Below, in pieces: positions 47,043 to 56,645 of a DNA stretch of 64,000 nt (the first letter of the stretch is position 1; each line of letters starts with the position of its first letter). This DNA is from Erwinia sp. HDF1-3R (lineage in GTDB: Bacteria > Pseudomonadota > Gammaproteobacteria > Enterobacterales > Enterobacteriaceae), in NCBI RefSeq assembly GCF_039621855.1, contig NZ_CP155071.1, forward strand, positions 558,001 through 622,000, in the 5' to 3' direction. Below the pieces are notes generated by a model. The model was given only the letters and a program-made list of their open reading frames with translations. It was not told where the DNA came from and made no database searches. The translations under genes and the position numbers were made by a program.

Positions 47043-48511
47043 CAGGCAGGCAACGGGATCCGATTCCATCGCTGCCTTTCTCATGGGTTAAGCAGCACGG
47101 CGCGTTGGTATCAGAGGGGCCGGGAAGCCTGCGCGTGGTCTGTCGTGAGAATGTCACCCTTTCCGCGCTGATGGAGATTCAGCGCCTCTTTCCCGCCATC
47201 GGGGAGTTGGAACGGGTCAGTCAGTCCCACTTTGAACATACCCTTGCAGAGGTTTATCAAAATAATACTGGCGCGATGGCAAATATTGGCAGTGAAATTG
47301 ATTTTTATGCACTGGCAGAGGAGATCCCCAGCCACATCGATCTGCTGGATAGCAATGATGACGCGCCTATTATCAGACTGATTAACGCCATGCTTGGCGA
47401 AGCGATTAAAGAAGCGGCGTCAGATGTGCACATAGAACCCTTTGAAAAGCGTCTGCTGATCCGTTTCCGGGTGGACGGCATTTTACATAACGTCCTGGAA
47501 CCTCAGCGTCAGCTGGCTTCATTACTGGTTTCCCGTATCAAAGTCATGGCGAAGCTGGATATTGCCGAAAAGCGCCTTCCTCAGGATGGGCGCATTGCCT
47601 TACGTATTGCGGGGCGTGCGGTAGATGTGCGCGTTTCGACGCTTCCCACGCAGTATGGCGAACGGGTCGTGATGCGCCTGCTTGATAAAAATAATGCCAG
47701 GCTGACGCTCTCTTATTCAGGTATGTCTGCCGCCTGCCGCGAAGGGCTGACCCAGTTGGTACATCAGCCACACGGATTGATTCTGGTCACCGGACCCACT
47801 GGATCGGGTAAAAGCACCACGCTTTATGCGGCGTTGAATGAGATTGACAGCGGTGTACGCAACGTCATGACCGTCGAAGACCCGATTGAATATGAGCTGG
47901 ACGGGATTGGACAAACCCAGGTAAACAGCAGGGTGGAGATGACCTTTGCCCGTGGACTGAGGGCGTTACTGCGTCAGGATCCCGACGTGGTATTAGTGGG
48001 TGAAATACGCGATGCAGAGACGGCACAGGTCGCCGTACAGGCTTCCATGACCGGACATCTGGTGCTTTCCACACTTCACACTAATACCGCTGCCGGCGCC
48101 ATTACCCGACTGCAGGATATGGGGATAGAGCCCTTTCTGCTCGCCAATACGCTGGCCGGGGTGATGTCCCAGCGGCTGGTGCGTACCCTGTGCACTCACT
48201 GCAGCACACAGACAACGGCAAGCCTGGAGGAGCAGCAACTTACAGGCTGTTTGCAACCGACATTGATGCTTTCTCGTGCAGTAGGATGTGAGCATTGTAA
48301 GCAGACCGGCTATCAGGGGCGAACCGGCATTCATGAGCTGATTATTCTCGATCAGGAGGTAAGGACGGCGCTGAGCCAGGGGAAAAGCGAGCAGGAGATT
48401 GAGGCGCTGGTCCATCAACGCACGGCTACGCTGCGGCAGGACGGTATAAGCAAGGTGCTGGCCGGATTAACAACCCTGGAAGAGGTCGCCCGGGTGACGA
48501 GGGAAGTCTGA
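47039..48511 (+). CDS. gspE: Type II secretion ATPase GspE
   Basis: 490 residues from a GTG overlapping the gspD stop by 4 bases. Walker [10 protein letters not shown] (252-260), Asp box and Walker [13 protein letters not shown], His box STLHTNTA, and a C-terminal zinc motif CTHC...CEHC. It drives pseudopilus assembly from the cytoplasm through GspL and GspF. Confidence 0.97.
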   Translation: MTGRQRDPIPSLPFSWVKQHGALVSEGPGSLRVVCRENVTLSALMEIQRLFPAIGELERVSQSHFEHTLAEVYQNNTGAMANIGSEIDFYALAEEIPSHIDLLDSNDDAPIIRLINAMLGEAIKEAASDVHIEPFEKRLLIRFRVDGILHNVLEPQRQLASLLVSRIKVMAKLDIAEKRLPQDGRIALRIAGRAVDVRVSTLPTQYGERVVMRLLDKNNARLTLSYSGMSAACREGLTQLVHQPHGLILVTGPTGSGKSTTLYAALNEIDSGVRNVMTVEDPIEYELDGIGQTQVNSRVEMTFARGLRALLRQDPDVVLVGEIRDAETAQVAVQASMTGHLVLSTLHTNTAAGAITRLQDMGIEPFLLANTLAGVMSQRLVRTLCTHCSTQTTASLEEQQLTGCLQPTLMLSRAVGCEHCKQTGYQGRTGIHELIILDQEVRTALSQGKSEQEIEALVHQRTATLRQDGISKVLAGLTTLEEVARVTREV

Positions 48512-48512
48512 T

Positions 48513-49709
48513 ATGGAAAAGTTTACTTATCAGGCGTTGTCACCCCAGGGAGAAAAATGCCGGGGGCAGCTGCTGGCAGCCAGTCTCAGCGATGCCAGAC
48601 AACAGTTAAGAGAGAAGGGACTGGCGGTTATTACGCTCAAAAGATCGATGAAAGTAGCGCTTCCGCGGCGTTCCTCCCTCTCTGGCAGGGAGCTGGCGCT
48701 GGCGACTCGTCAACTGGCGACGTTGATTGCGGCGCATCTGCCGGTTGATGAAGCGGTACAGGCCGTTGCTCAGCAAAGCGAAAGAAAAACCGTCGTGAAT
48801 ATTTTTTCCCAGCTAAGAGGCATGATCCGTGAGGGACGCTCGCTGGCGGTAGCGCTGGCGACCTTTCCAACGGTCTTCAGCCGGATGTACTGTGCGATGG
48901 TGGCGGCAGGTGAGGCCTCGGGGCATCTGCCGTTAGTGCTTCAGCGGCTGGCGAATAATGAGGAACAGAGCCAGAAGCTGAAAGGCAAAATTATGCAGGC
49001 AATGATTTATCCAATAGTGCTGACGCTGGTGGCCTTTACTGTTGTGGCCATCCTGCTAACGGCCGTGGTGCCTGAAGTGATTGAACAGTTTATCACCATG
49101 AAGCAGGCACTGCCGTTAACAACCAGAATGCTGATCGCCTGCAGCGATTTTTTGCGCACCTACGGAGTCATCCTGCTCGGCGGGATGGTGGCGTTAGCGA
49201 TAGCGAATCTACTGTGGCTGCGTCACCCGGCGAGGCTGATTCAGCGGCACCGGCAGCATCTTCGCTGGCCGCTGATTGGCCGACTCACCCGCAGTATCAG
49301 CACCGCGCGCTATGCCCGCACCCTGAGCATTCTGAATGCCAGTGCCGTACCGCTGCTTGACGCGATGCGCATCAGCGCGTCTGTGGTAATGAATGAGTAT
49401 GCCCGACAACAGCTGAACGACGCTGAAGCGAAAGTCAGAGAGGGCGGGAAATTTCATCAGTCTCTGAAAGCCACCGGGCTTTTTTCACCGATGATGCTGC
49501 ATATGGTGGCGTCAGGGGAACAAAGCGGTAGCCTGGATGAGATGCTGGAGCGATCGGCAGAGATACAGGAAGAACAGTTATCACATCAGATTACCCTGGC
49601 CCTGGCTCTGTTTGAGCCTGCGCTGGTGGTGACGATGGCGAGCATAGTGCTTTTCATCATTCTGGCTATTTTACAGCCCATATTGCAGCTCAATGAAATG
49701 ATTGGATAA
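48513..49709 (+). CDS. gspF: Type II secretion inner-membrane protein GspF
   Basis: 398 residues. Two homologous cytoplasmic halves, each followed by membrane helices (MIYPIVLTLVAFTVVAILLTAVVPEVI; FEPALVVTMASIVLFIILAILQPIL). The start lies one base after the gspE stop. Platform protein of the T2SS. Confidence 0.97.
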   Translation: MEKFTYQALSPQGEKCRGQLLAASLSDARQQLREKGLAVITLKRSMKVALPRRSSLSGRELALATRQLATLIAAHLPVDEAVQAVAQQSERKTVVNIFSQLRGMIREGRSLAVALATFPTVFSRMYCAMVAAGEASGHLPLVLQRLANNEEQSQKLKGKIMQAMIYPIVLTLVAFTVVAILLTAVVPEVIEQFITMKQALPLTTRMLIACSDFLRTYGVILLGGMVALAIANLLWLRHPARLIQRHRQHLRWPLIGRLTRSISTARYARTLSILNASAVPLLDAMRISASVVMNEYARQQLNDAEAKVREGGKFHQSLKATGLFSPMMLHMVASGEQSGSLDEMLERSAEIQEEQLSHQITLALALFEPALVVTMASIVLFIILAILQPILQLNEMIG

Positions 49710-49720
49710 GGATATACACG

Positions 49721-50176
49721 ATGACTTATGGAGAGAGACGCATTCGACGGCCTGACGGGCAGGGTGGTTTTACCCTGCTTGAGATTATGGTGGTGATTGT
49801 CATTCTGGGGCTGCTTGCCAGCCTGACCATACCCAGTCTGATGGGGAATAAAGAGAAAGCAGACAGGCAAAAAGCCAGAAGCGATATCGCCACGCTGGAA
49901 AATTCGCTGGATATGTACAGACTGGATAACCATCGTTACCCGACCACTGAACAGGGCCTGGAAGCGCTGGTAGAGAAGCCTGAGCTGTCCCCCATCCCCA
50001 AAAATTACCCTGAACAGGGGTATATTCGCCGTCTGCCCAGGGACCCCTGGGGCAATGATTATCAGCTGCTCAACCCTGGCGACCACAGCGCGATTGATGT
50101 CTTCTCCTTTGGGCCAGAGGGCGAAGGCGCGCGCGAGCAATATATCGGTAACTGGGACGATGAGCGCAAGAAATAG
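49721..50176 (+). CDS. gspG: Major pseudopilin GspG
   Basis: 151 residues. Prepilin motif GGFTLLEIMVVIVILGLL, cleaved before Phe by GspO, then the GspG-specific core PTTEQGLEALVEKP and RLPRDPWGNDYQ. Main subunit of the pseudopilus. Confidence 0.98.
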   Translation: MTYGERRIRRPDGQGGFTLLEIMVVIVILGLLASLTIPSLMGNKEKADRQKARSDIATLENSLDMYRLDNHRYPTTEQGLEALVEKPELSPIPKNYPEQGYIRRLPRDPWGNDYQLLNPGDHSAIDVFSFGPEGEGAREQYIGNWDDERKK

Positions 50177-50178
50177 CC

Positions 50179-50865
50179 GTGATTACGCGTAGTCAGGGGT
50201 TCACGCTGCTGGAGATGCTTTGCGTGTTGTTTTTGCTGGGGCTGATGGGATCGCTGGTAACCGGCGCGTTTCCCTCTCCGCACCGTGAGATGGCCAGAGA
50301 GCATGAAAAAATCCTTCTGGCGCTGCGCACTACGGCTGAGCGGGCCCAGCTTGAAGGTCGGGTTTACGGCCTGCAAATTCGCCCGGGTGGATGGGACATC
50401 AGGGTGTTAAGCCGGGATACCGAGCCTGCTGAGCTCCGGCAGTCGGGTGCTTTAATTGACGGCTACCACTGGCGGATAGCGAAACGCGGAAGTAAAACGC
50501 TGCAGTACCGCTTACCGCCACAGGTCGTGCTGAAAATTGAGGTTAACCGCGTGTCTTACTCCTCTGTCGGGGAAAAGGGGGGCGATGACAAACCCCAGGT
50601 ACTCTTCCTGCCTGGCGGGGAAGTCACAGACTTCGTTTTATCGACGTCGATGCGACAGGCCAGTGACGACAGGGACAGGCAGGCAAACGGTGCAGCCGCA
50701 GGCGGGTTTATCACCTCCAGCGCACAATTTTTGCTATCAGAGGGTGAAAGCTGTGAAAGAAAGCGGAATGGCACTGATGGAAGTGCTGGTGGCGATGCTT
50801 ATTCTGGCTATCTCAGCGACTGCGGTGTTGAGAACCAACGGACAACAGGTAAAGGCTCTCACTAG
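50179..50865 (+). CDS. gspH: Minor pseudopilin GspH, extended C-terminus
   Basis: 228 residues from a GTG at 50179. Prepilin motif QGFTLLEMLCVLFLLGLMG and a GspH-like beta core up to QVLFLPGGEVTDFVL and ANGAAAGGFIT. Typical GspH ends about there; here the frame runs on about 40 residues and overlaps gspI by 113 bases. A lost stop codon or a small frameshift near the 3' end is likely. Confidence 0.85.
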   Translation: MITRSQGFTLLEMLCVLFLLGLMGSLVTGAFPSPHREMAREHEKILLALRTTAERAQLEGRVYGLQIRPGGWDIRVLSRDTEPAELRQSGALIDGYHWRIAKRGSKTLQYRLPPQVVLKIEVNRVSYSSVGEKGGDDKPQVLFLPGGEVTDFVLSTSMRQASDDRDRQANGAAAGGFITSSAQFLLSEGESCERKRNGTDGSAGGDAYSGYLSDCGVENQRTTGKGSH

Positions 50866-51124
50866 CCTGCAACAGAAACAAACTGGGGCATGGCTGGCAG
50901 ACTCGAAGCTGAACGAAATCATGCTCCATCCTGCCAGCACTTCTGAGCTATGGCAGCAGGATTCTCAGGTGATGGGAGGCACGACGTGGCATCTTCGCTG
51001 GCGGCGAGTTTCCACCACCGTTCCGGGGATCGTGGCCGTGGAGATTGAAATCCGTCAAAACAGGAAGCAACAGCTTGTGGCATCGCTAAGAACGTGGATG
51101 AGCGTTAAGAATGAACGGACTTAA
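50753..51124 (+). CDS. gspI: Minor pseudopilin GspI
   Basis: 123 residues from a GTG at 50753, with AGAGGG upstream, giving VKESGMALMEVLVAMLILAI. The prepilin motif has SGMALMEV where most have GFTLLEV. Two-thirds of the start region lies inside the extended gspH. GspI, J and K form the pseudopilus tip. Confidence 0.9.
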   Translation: MKESGMALMEVLVAMLILAISATAVLRTNGQQVKALTSLQQKQTGAWLADSKLNEIMLHPASTSELWQQDSQVMGGTTWHLRWRRVSTTVPGIVAVEIEIRQNRKQQLVASLRTWMSVKNERT

Positions 51125-51707
51125 GCGACAGGCCGGTTTTACGCTGCTGGAAATGATTGTCGCTCTGGCGTTGACTGCGACAATCAGCGTGGTGGCGCTA
51201 CAGCTTTTTCAGGGGGTACTGCACAGTTCGGAGCTGTTACGTGAGAAATCTACCCGGCTGATGCAACAACAGTTTGCCTTCTCGGTGATGGAAAATGATT
51301 TTTCACATGCTCTGCTAAGCGTTGCTGGTAGCGAAGATAAGGGCTTTACCCCGAACAACGACCTGCCCACGCCCGCTTCCGGGTCTGCAGTGCAGTTTTT
51401 ACGGGGTAACTGGCTTAATCCCGGCGGGATGCTACAGCGTACGCAAATCGAGGTGGTCAGCTATCGCCTGAGGCAGGGAGAGCTGCAAAAAGTCAGTGCC
51501 GTATGGCCTGCGGATATATCGGGTCGCAAGCCCAAGGTGACTTCATTACTGACGGGTGTAGAGGCTTTTACACTCCGCTACTACAGCGGTAATCAGTGGG
51601 TTGAGGATCTCAATATGCTGAGCGTGTTACCGAAGGCCGTTGAAATAACGCTGGTGCTTACTGAGTCCGGGAAATTCAGCCGGGTGTTTCTGCTGGCAGA
51701 AGAGTGA
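51111..51707 (+). CDS. gspJ: Minor pseudopilin GspJ
   Basis: 198 residues, prepilin motif AGFTLLEMIVALALTATIS and the GspJ core FAFSVMENDFSHALL. It overlaps gspI by 14 bases. Confidence 0.95.
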   Translation: MNGLKRQAGFTLLEMIVALALTATISVVALQLFQGVLHSSELLREKSTRLMQQQFAFSVMENDFSHALLSVAGSEDKGFTPNNDLPTPASGSAVQFLRGNWLNPGGMLQRTQIEVVSYRLRQGELQKVSAVWPADISGRKPKVTSLLTGVEAFTLRYYSGNQWVEDLNMLSVLPKAVEITLVLTESGKFSRVFLLAEE

Positions 51708-51716
51708 GGGAAGAGG

Positions 51717-52814
51717 ATGTCAGATCAGAAAGGAAGCGCGTTGCTGATGGTATTGCTGATGATGGCCTTAATTCTCACCATAACCGTGATGAGTAATGAG
51801 TACTGGCAGCACGTCATGACCAGAAGCCAGCACGCAGTCTGGCGGACGCAAATGAAGTGGACGCTGCTGGGCAACGAGAAGATTGTCAGGAACCAGCTGC
51901 AAAAAGAGCTGAAGATCCTGCCCGTCGGGCGGATTGCGGTGCTGGACGATGTGCATATCAGCTATGAAATTCGCGATAGAAGCGATTGTTTCAATCTGAA
52001 CTCGCTGGTCAGCGCGGCCTCTTCTGACAAAAGCGATTTACCGGCGAGCACGGCAGAAAAAGATGAGGCACCGGAAAACGAGCCCTCTGTAGCGGGATCT
52101 CAAATCTCACCGCTGGATGGGTCGTCTGCGGTGGACACGTCATTGACTGCTAACGATCAGGGAATGGCGCAGAAAGCTGGGCATTATCCTGCGGCGGTCT
52201 TCACTCACCTGCTGATCAATGTCACCGGGATGGACCCTATAGCAGCAAAAAGCGTCACTCAGTCAGCAGTGGAGTGGGCAAATCGGGAAGCAGACGATTC
52301 GGTAAATAATGTGCCGGGCGATAAGGATGAAAATGCAGACAGAGAACGGTCTGTGGAACGGCCCGTTACCTATGCGCCGATGCTTGATAGCCGCGAGCTG
52401 CGCAGGCTAAGCGGCGTTGACCAGAAAGTCTGGGAGCTGCTGAATCCCTGGATCTGCGTACTGCCGGATAATAATTTAAACATAAATATCAACGCGTTGA
52501 GCCCAGCTCGGGGTGCATTGCTGGCGGCGTTGTTTACGGGCAGCTTGTCTGTTAGCAAGGCCAGCCGGTTATTAAGTGAAAGACCGCCGGAGGGCTGGAC
52601 AGACAGTGCTTTATTAATGGCGGCAGCAACAGAGAAGGAGCTCGGGTTTAAGAAAGCGACAGGGAAAACGCTGGTGCTGAAAAGCCGCTATTTCTCGCTT
52701 TCTCAGTGGGTCACGGACGATGAAAATGAGTACGTTCTTCGCTCTCTGTTAAAAGACGAAAATAAAAAATTAACTGTCATCCAACGGCGTTATGGCATGA
52801 GCGAAGATTACTGA
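51717..52814 (+). CDS. gspK: Minor pseudopilin GspK
   Basis: 365 residues. N-terminal QKGSALLMVLLMMALILTITV, which like other GspK proteins lacks the usual Glu at +5, and a large globular domain with NLNSLV and ININALSP typical of the family. An acidic Ser-rich insertion (about 100-150) is present. It caps the pseudopilus. Confidence 0.94.
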   Translation: MSDQKGSALLMVLLMMALILTITVMSNEYWQHVMTRSQHAVWRTQMKWTLLGNEKIVRNQLQKELKILPVGRIAVLDDVHISYEIRDRSDCFNLNSLVSAASSDKSDLPASTAEKDEAPENEPSVAGSQISPLDGSSAVDTSLTANDQGMAQKAGHYPAAVFTHLLINVTGMDPIAAKSVTQSAVEWANREADDSVNNVPGDKDENADRERSVERPVTYAPMLDSRELRRLSGVDQKVWELLNPWICVLPDNNLNININALSPARGALLAALFTGSLSVSKASRLLSERPPEGWTDSALLMAAATEKELGFKKATGKTLVLKSRYFSLSQWVTDDENEYVLRSLLKDENKKLTVIQRRYGMSEDY

Positions 52815-52824
52815 GTAAGAGTCA

Positions 52825-54033
52825 ATGAATAATATTAAGAAAAAAGCAGGTAAGCGTGCGGTGCTTTTTATCCGGCCTTCGCCCTCTTCCGACCAGCGCG
52901 CTGAATGGCTTTATTCCATTAATAAAGACATTCAGGCCACAGGTGAACTCCCAGGTATGGCCAGCATTAACAGGCTGAAGGAATATGCTGCAGCAGGTGA
53001 TGTCATATTGATCCTTCCCGGCGAGTTCGCAGTATTTCACACTGTTGATATACCCGGTGCCGGAAAAGTAAGAATGAGCCGCCAGCTGCAGAAAGCTCTG
53101 CCCTACTGGCTGGAGGATAAGATCCCAGGCGAAGTCGACGCACTGGAGTGGCTGCGGGTTAATGTTGAGCCTCCCTTCAGTATGTTCGGCGTGGATAAAG
53201 CGGTGTTGCAGGCATGGATCAGTTGGTTTACCGAAGCCGAATTACCGCTGCATCGCATCGTGCCGGATACGCTTTGCCTCCCGGTTCCCTGCGACGAGGA
53301 GTGGAGCTGTGTTCAGGATGGTGAGCGATGGGTTATCCGTCAGAATACGGGGAGCGGCATGGTGCTTCATCGTCAGTGGCTCTCCGCCCTGTCTGGCGAT
53401 CTCCCTGTTGCAAAGGTGTACGGCGTCAATACCGGGATTGCGCTTCCGGCAGGATGGTATCCGGTTATAGCGGGCAATACGCTTGAGTGCCTGGCGGCTC
53501 ACAGTAGCAGCACGACGGTGAATTTACTTAAGCAGCCGGTGGGTGTCAAAAAAGGCGTTCTGTTTAAGGGTTGGAAATATACGGTACTACTGGCAACCCT
53601 GGTTTTGGGAATGCTCTGCCTGTCGCTTTTTCTACGTGGCTATCAGTATCAGCAGGCTGCAGAACGGATGGAAATGCAATCTCAGGAATTATATCGGGAA
53701 ATCACGCAAAGTAAGCGAAAAGTGAGCAATCCTAAATTCCGACTTATGCAGATAGTTAAAAATAACGAGCAAAAGCAGCAGCAGCAGAGTGGCGTGATGC
53801 AGTTACTGAATATCCTGGCCGTCGCCAGTGATGCTGAGGCTGGGATCGTTATTCATTCGATCTGTTATGACGGCAATCAGGACGCATTATTTATTGAGGT
53901 ACCGCGTGAAAATGCCGAAAAGCTAAGTAACGGTCTGGAAGCCCTGTCATTAGTCGTTCGCACAGCAGAGCCGGAGCTGAAAGCACATAATGATCCCCAG
54001 ACGGTGTGGCTGCAAATGGACAGACAGAAATGA
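52825..54033 (+). CDS. gspL: Type II secretion protein GspL
   Basis: 402 residues: an actin-like cytoplasmic domain that docks GspE, one membrane helix (YTVLLATLVLGMLCLSLFLRG), and a periplasmic ferredoxin-like domain. The first about 25 residues are Lys-rich. Its stop overlaps the gspM start (ATGA). Confidence 0.92.
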   Translation: MNNIKKKAGKRAVLFIRPSPSSDQRAEWLYSINKDIQATGELPGMASINRLKEYAAAGDVILILPGEFAVFHTVDIPGAGKVRMSRQLQKALPYWLEDKIPGEVDALEWLRVNVEPPFSMFGVDKAVLQAWISWFTEAELPLHRIVPDTLCLPVPCDEEWSCVQDGERWVIRQNTGSGMVLHRQWLSALSGDLPVAKVYGVNTGIALPAGWYPVIAGNTLECLAAHSSSTTVNLLKQPVGVKKGVLFKGWKYTVLLATLVLGMLCLSLFLRGYQYQQAAERMEMQSQELYREITQSKRKVSNPKFRLMQIVKNNEQKQQQQSGVMQLLNILAVASDAEAGIVIHSICYDGNQDALFIEVPRENAEKLSNGLEALSLVVRTAEPELKAHNDPQTVWLQMDRQK

Positions 54034-54518
54034 AAGAGAAAATAATCGAGCGCTGGAAGGCATATTCCAGCAGCGAAAAAGGCGCCTGTCTGGGGGTGAT
54101 AAGCGTTGCGGTTGTGCTGTTTATCACTTGTGGTGTCGTTAGCCCGTTGAAAGAGTACGCTGACAGCACGAATAAAAGGATGATTAAGGCTGAAGAGGAT
54201 TTGCAATGGATCGCTCAGCAAAAAAACCTTTTGCTTAAGCTAAGTGGACGCCGCGCCGCAAATAAAAGTCCAGACCCTTTATTAACCTCTGTTAACCAAA
54301 CTATGATGAGAAACGGCATAACGGCCATCATTGATGATCACTCTCCGCAGGAGATAAAGTTGCAAATAGCGGCTATTCAATTTAGCCATTTAATCAGCTT
54401 TATGAATGAATTACAGGAAGAGTCTGGGATTGAGGTTCTCCAGCTAAATACAGTGGCGCAAAGCGATAAGGATGATGTCGTGAGTGTAACTGAGTTGGTG
54501 TTAAAACATGGCCAATGA
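54030..54518 (+). CDS. gspM: Type II secretion protein GspM
   Basis: 162 residues from the ATG at 54030, which overlaps the gspL stop. One N-terminal helix (GVISVAVVLFITCGVVSPL) and a periplasmic ferredoxin-like domain (IQFSHLISFMNELQEESGIEVLQLNT). Partner of GspL in the platform. gspN is absent. Confidence 0.92.
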   Translation: MKEKIIERWKAYSSSEKGACLGVISVAVVLFITCGVVSPLKEYADSTNKRMIKAEEDLQWIAQQKNLLLKLSGRRAANKSPDPLLTSVNQTMMRNGITAIIDDHSPQEIKLQIAAIQFSHLISFMNELQEESGIEVLQLNTVAQSDKDDVVSVTELVLKHGQ

Positions 54519-54566
54519 TGGATGCTTCAGGACGTCAGCGCACCGTTGAAAGAAAGGACACGTTAA

Positions 54567-55430
54567 ATGGATTTATTCGCAGAAATTGCGCGGGACCTGC
54601 CGGTGCTCTGGTGGGCAGGACTGGCGACAGTGGGACTCTGTGTCGGCAGTTTTTTAAACATGCTGATCTATCGTCTGCCGCTAATGATTTCCATCGCGGA
54701 ACAGAGAGCCGAAGAAAGAATAGCCCCGTATTCTTTCGCTACTCAGCTTGATACGCGGCAGGAAAGGGGAGTATTTAACCTGTTAATTCCGGCGTCACAC
54801 TGTACCTCATGTCGCACCCCACTGGGCTGGAGGAATAATATTCCACTCTTAAGCTGGCTATTGATCCGGGGAAGAAGCCGCTGCTGCAATAAACCCATTA
54901 GCATTAGCTATCCGTTGGTGGAGTTAGTCACTATGGGTGTGACGCTGTTCTGCGCCTGGCTGTTCCCTCCTGGCCTTGCGTTAATTGGAGTACTACTTTT
55001 CAGCTGGTTACTGCTTGCACTGGCTGTTATCGACGGCAAGACCTGGCTGCTGCCGGATGCCTTAACCTGGCCCCTGCTATGGACGGGGCTACTGTTTAAT
55101 CTGAACGGTCAATTTGCACCGTTGGAGGATGCAGTTTTAGGCGTGATAGCCGGTTATAGTTTGCTGTGGTTATTTAACGCGGTGACATCATCCCTGGTGA
55201 AAAAAAATTGTATGGGTAACGGGGATTTCAAACTTACAGCCGCTCTCGCTGCGTGGAGCGGCTGGCAATGCCTGCCGCAGCTGCTATTACTGGCGGCAAC
55301 GCTGGGAATACTCGCCATTGCACTCGCGCATTTAGTGTATAAAAAAAACCTCCGCTCCGCTATTCCGTTCGGGCCTGCTCTGGCCGTAGCTGGATGGCTA
55401 CAGGTCACGGGGGTCTTAACTACGGGATAG
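54567..55430 (+). CDS. gspO: Prepilin peptidase GspO
   Basis: 287 residues. Aspartic membrane protease with catalytic Asp in AVIDGKTWLLPD and in MGNGDFKLTAALAAW, plus an N-methyltransferase domain. The first Cys pair CTSC is normal. The second, usually CxxC, reads SRCC, so one ligand is displaced. It cleaves and methylates GspG-K. Confidence 0.95.
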   Translation: MDLFAEIARDLPVLWWAGLATVGLCVGSFLNMLIYRLPLMISIAEQRAEERIAPYSFATQLDTRQERGVFNLLIPASHCTSCRTPLGWRNNIPLLSWLLIRGRSRCCNKPISISYPLVELVTMGVTLFCAWLFPPGLALIGVLLFSWLLLALAVIDGKTWLLPDALTWPLLWTGLLFNLNGQFAPLEDAVLGVIAGYSLLWLFNAVTSSLVKKNCMGNGDFKLTAALAAWSGWQCLPQLLLLAATLGILAIALAHLVYKKNLRSAIPFGPALAVAGWLQVTGVLTTG

Positions 55431-55479
55431 CAGGCTAGTTAATAACGGACAGCGTTTTTTAAACTTAAGGAAAAGAATA

Positions 55480-55875
55480 ATGATTCACAAAAAATACTTA
55501 TTTAATTTCTGTGCGGCATCTTTAATGTTGCTGACGGTGACGGGGTGCCAGCAAAGCGCCAAAAAGTTAAATATTACATCAGTCGCCGAAATGCCTGAAA
55601 TCGAGCAGCAGGTCCAGCAGCTGTCGGCCATTGTGGGGGGAGGGTATTACCTGAAAGCAAAATGTCATCGCAGTGACCTGCCTTCAGGGGAGAAGATGTT
55701 GTCCAGCATCCTTGAACTGGCTAAGCAGCGCAGCTGGCCGGTGGATGCCGCAGAGTACCAGCAGCTGGCTGAAAAGAGTGAGCACATCTATCAGGCTCTG
55801 CTCACTGACAGCACTCCAATAGAGCAGCAGTGTCAATTTTTCAACCAAAAAATTAGCGGGTATTTTCACGGTTAA
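55480..55875 (+). CDS. gspS: AspS/GspS2-type T2SS pilotin lipoprotein
   Basis: 131 residues with lipoprotein signal LLTVTGCQQ and a mature domain with two Cys (AKCHRSDLP; EQQCQFFN) that can form the disulfide of AspS-type pilotins. It brings the secretin GspD to the outer membrane. The SD is TTAAGGAAA before the ATG. Last recognisable gene of the operon. Confidence 0.85.
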   Translation: MIHKKYLFNFCAASLMLLTVTGCQQSAKKLNITSVAEMPEIEQQVQQLSAIVGGGYYLKAKCHRSDLPSGEKMLSSILELAKQRSWPVDAAEYQQLAEKSEHIYQALLTDSTPIEQQCQFFNQKISGYFHG

Positions 55876-55949
55876 TACTTCTGAAGAACTGCACTGCCCC
55901 TGGAGCTCATCCCATCATGAAATTTCATTGGTCATTATGACGTAAGGCA

Positions 55950-56264
55950 GTGCTCAACGTCTTCACGTGCGTCGTATACGCTGCGTTTTTTTGCCTGCAA
56001 CCTAAAGTACCGGCTACAACTCCCGCTACTGGTGCAAAGGCCCCAGCAACTAATCCTGCCACCCCGACAGGCAGTAACGGTAAGTGGCCGACGGTGACGC
56101 CACCCTCCGGTTTTGTTGGAGGCCCGGGCAGTTCAAGCGGAGTCGGGGGCGGACAGCCCAAGCCAGGCTCCACGCCAGCCATTAACACGCGCAGTGAAAA
56201 CTGGAAAACCCTGATAGATAATAAATCGAATACGCCTTCCGCTTCTGGCGGCAATAACAGGTAA
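55950..56264 (+). CDS. Small Pro/Thr/Gly-rich ORF, possibly secreted
   Basis: 104 residues from a GTG at 55950 with TAAGG upstream. A hydrophobic start (VFTCVVYAAFFCLQPKVPA) could be a signal sequence. The rest is low complexity (PATTPATGAKAPATN; GSSSGVGGGQPKPGS) and ends in a polar tail. A 9-bp hairpin just after the stop supports a real transcription unit. I know no family. It may be chance coding in a biased stretch. Confidence 0.35.
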   Translation: MLNVFTCVVYAAFFCLQPKVPATTPATGAKAPATNPATPTGSNGKWPTVTPPSGFVGGPGSSSGVGGGQPKPGSTPAINTRSENWKTLIDNKSNTPSASGGNNR

Positions 56265-56268
56265 CACT

Positions 56269-56303
56269 TAAGCCCGGCGCGCAGACTGAGCGAACCGGGC
56301 TTA
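56269..56303 (+). terminator. Hairpin at the end of the secretion island
   Basis: TAAGCCCGG (56269-56277) / CCGGGCTTA (56295-56303), a 9-bp stem with a 17-base loop. It probably ends the gsp-pilotin transcript. Confidence 0.55.
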
Positions 56304-56536
56304 CTTCTCAACGTGTACAACCGGTATCCTCAGGCTGGTCATGGCACGGTTTTACCCACGACATCATGCCCATCGGGATCATCCGATCGCTAAAAAGATC
56401 TTGTCATCAACAAGCATAACGTTCATAATCCCCTCCATTCCGAAACAGGGAATAGAGAGACCGTTTAAAATCAAAGAGTTAGCGCGAAGTTGCTGATTTT
56501 TTCCACGGATAGTCTCTTTCACAATTCAGATCGTAT

Positions 56537-56612
<76 letters not shown>

Positions 56613-56645
56613 AAAAAATGACGAAAAGCCTGGCCGACAGATGAT

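Larger units (their letters stand above)
41124..56536. other. Chitinase/type II secretion island between tRNA-Gly copies
   Basis: In E. coli the tRNA-Gly cluster is directly followed by datA and queG. Here 15.4 kb separate copy 4 from an identical copy 5 next to those loci. The insert holds one regulator, one chitinase, an operon gspC-gspO, a pilotin and a small Pro/Gly-rich ORF. No integrase or transposase is seen in it. The identical flanking tRNAs could act as recombination sites. Boundaries are set by the tRNAs, not by a mapped junction. Confidence 0.7.

Noticed and set aside
55925..56320. 131-codon minus-strand frame opposite the Pro/Gly-rich ORF
   Set aside because: Low-complexity mirror of GC-rich repeats, spans the hairpin at 56.27 kb and has no SD.
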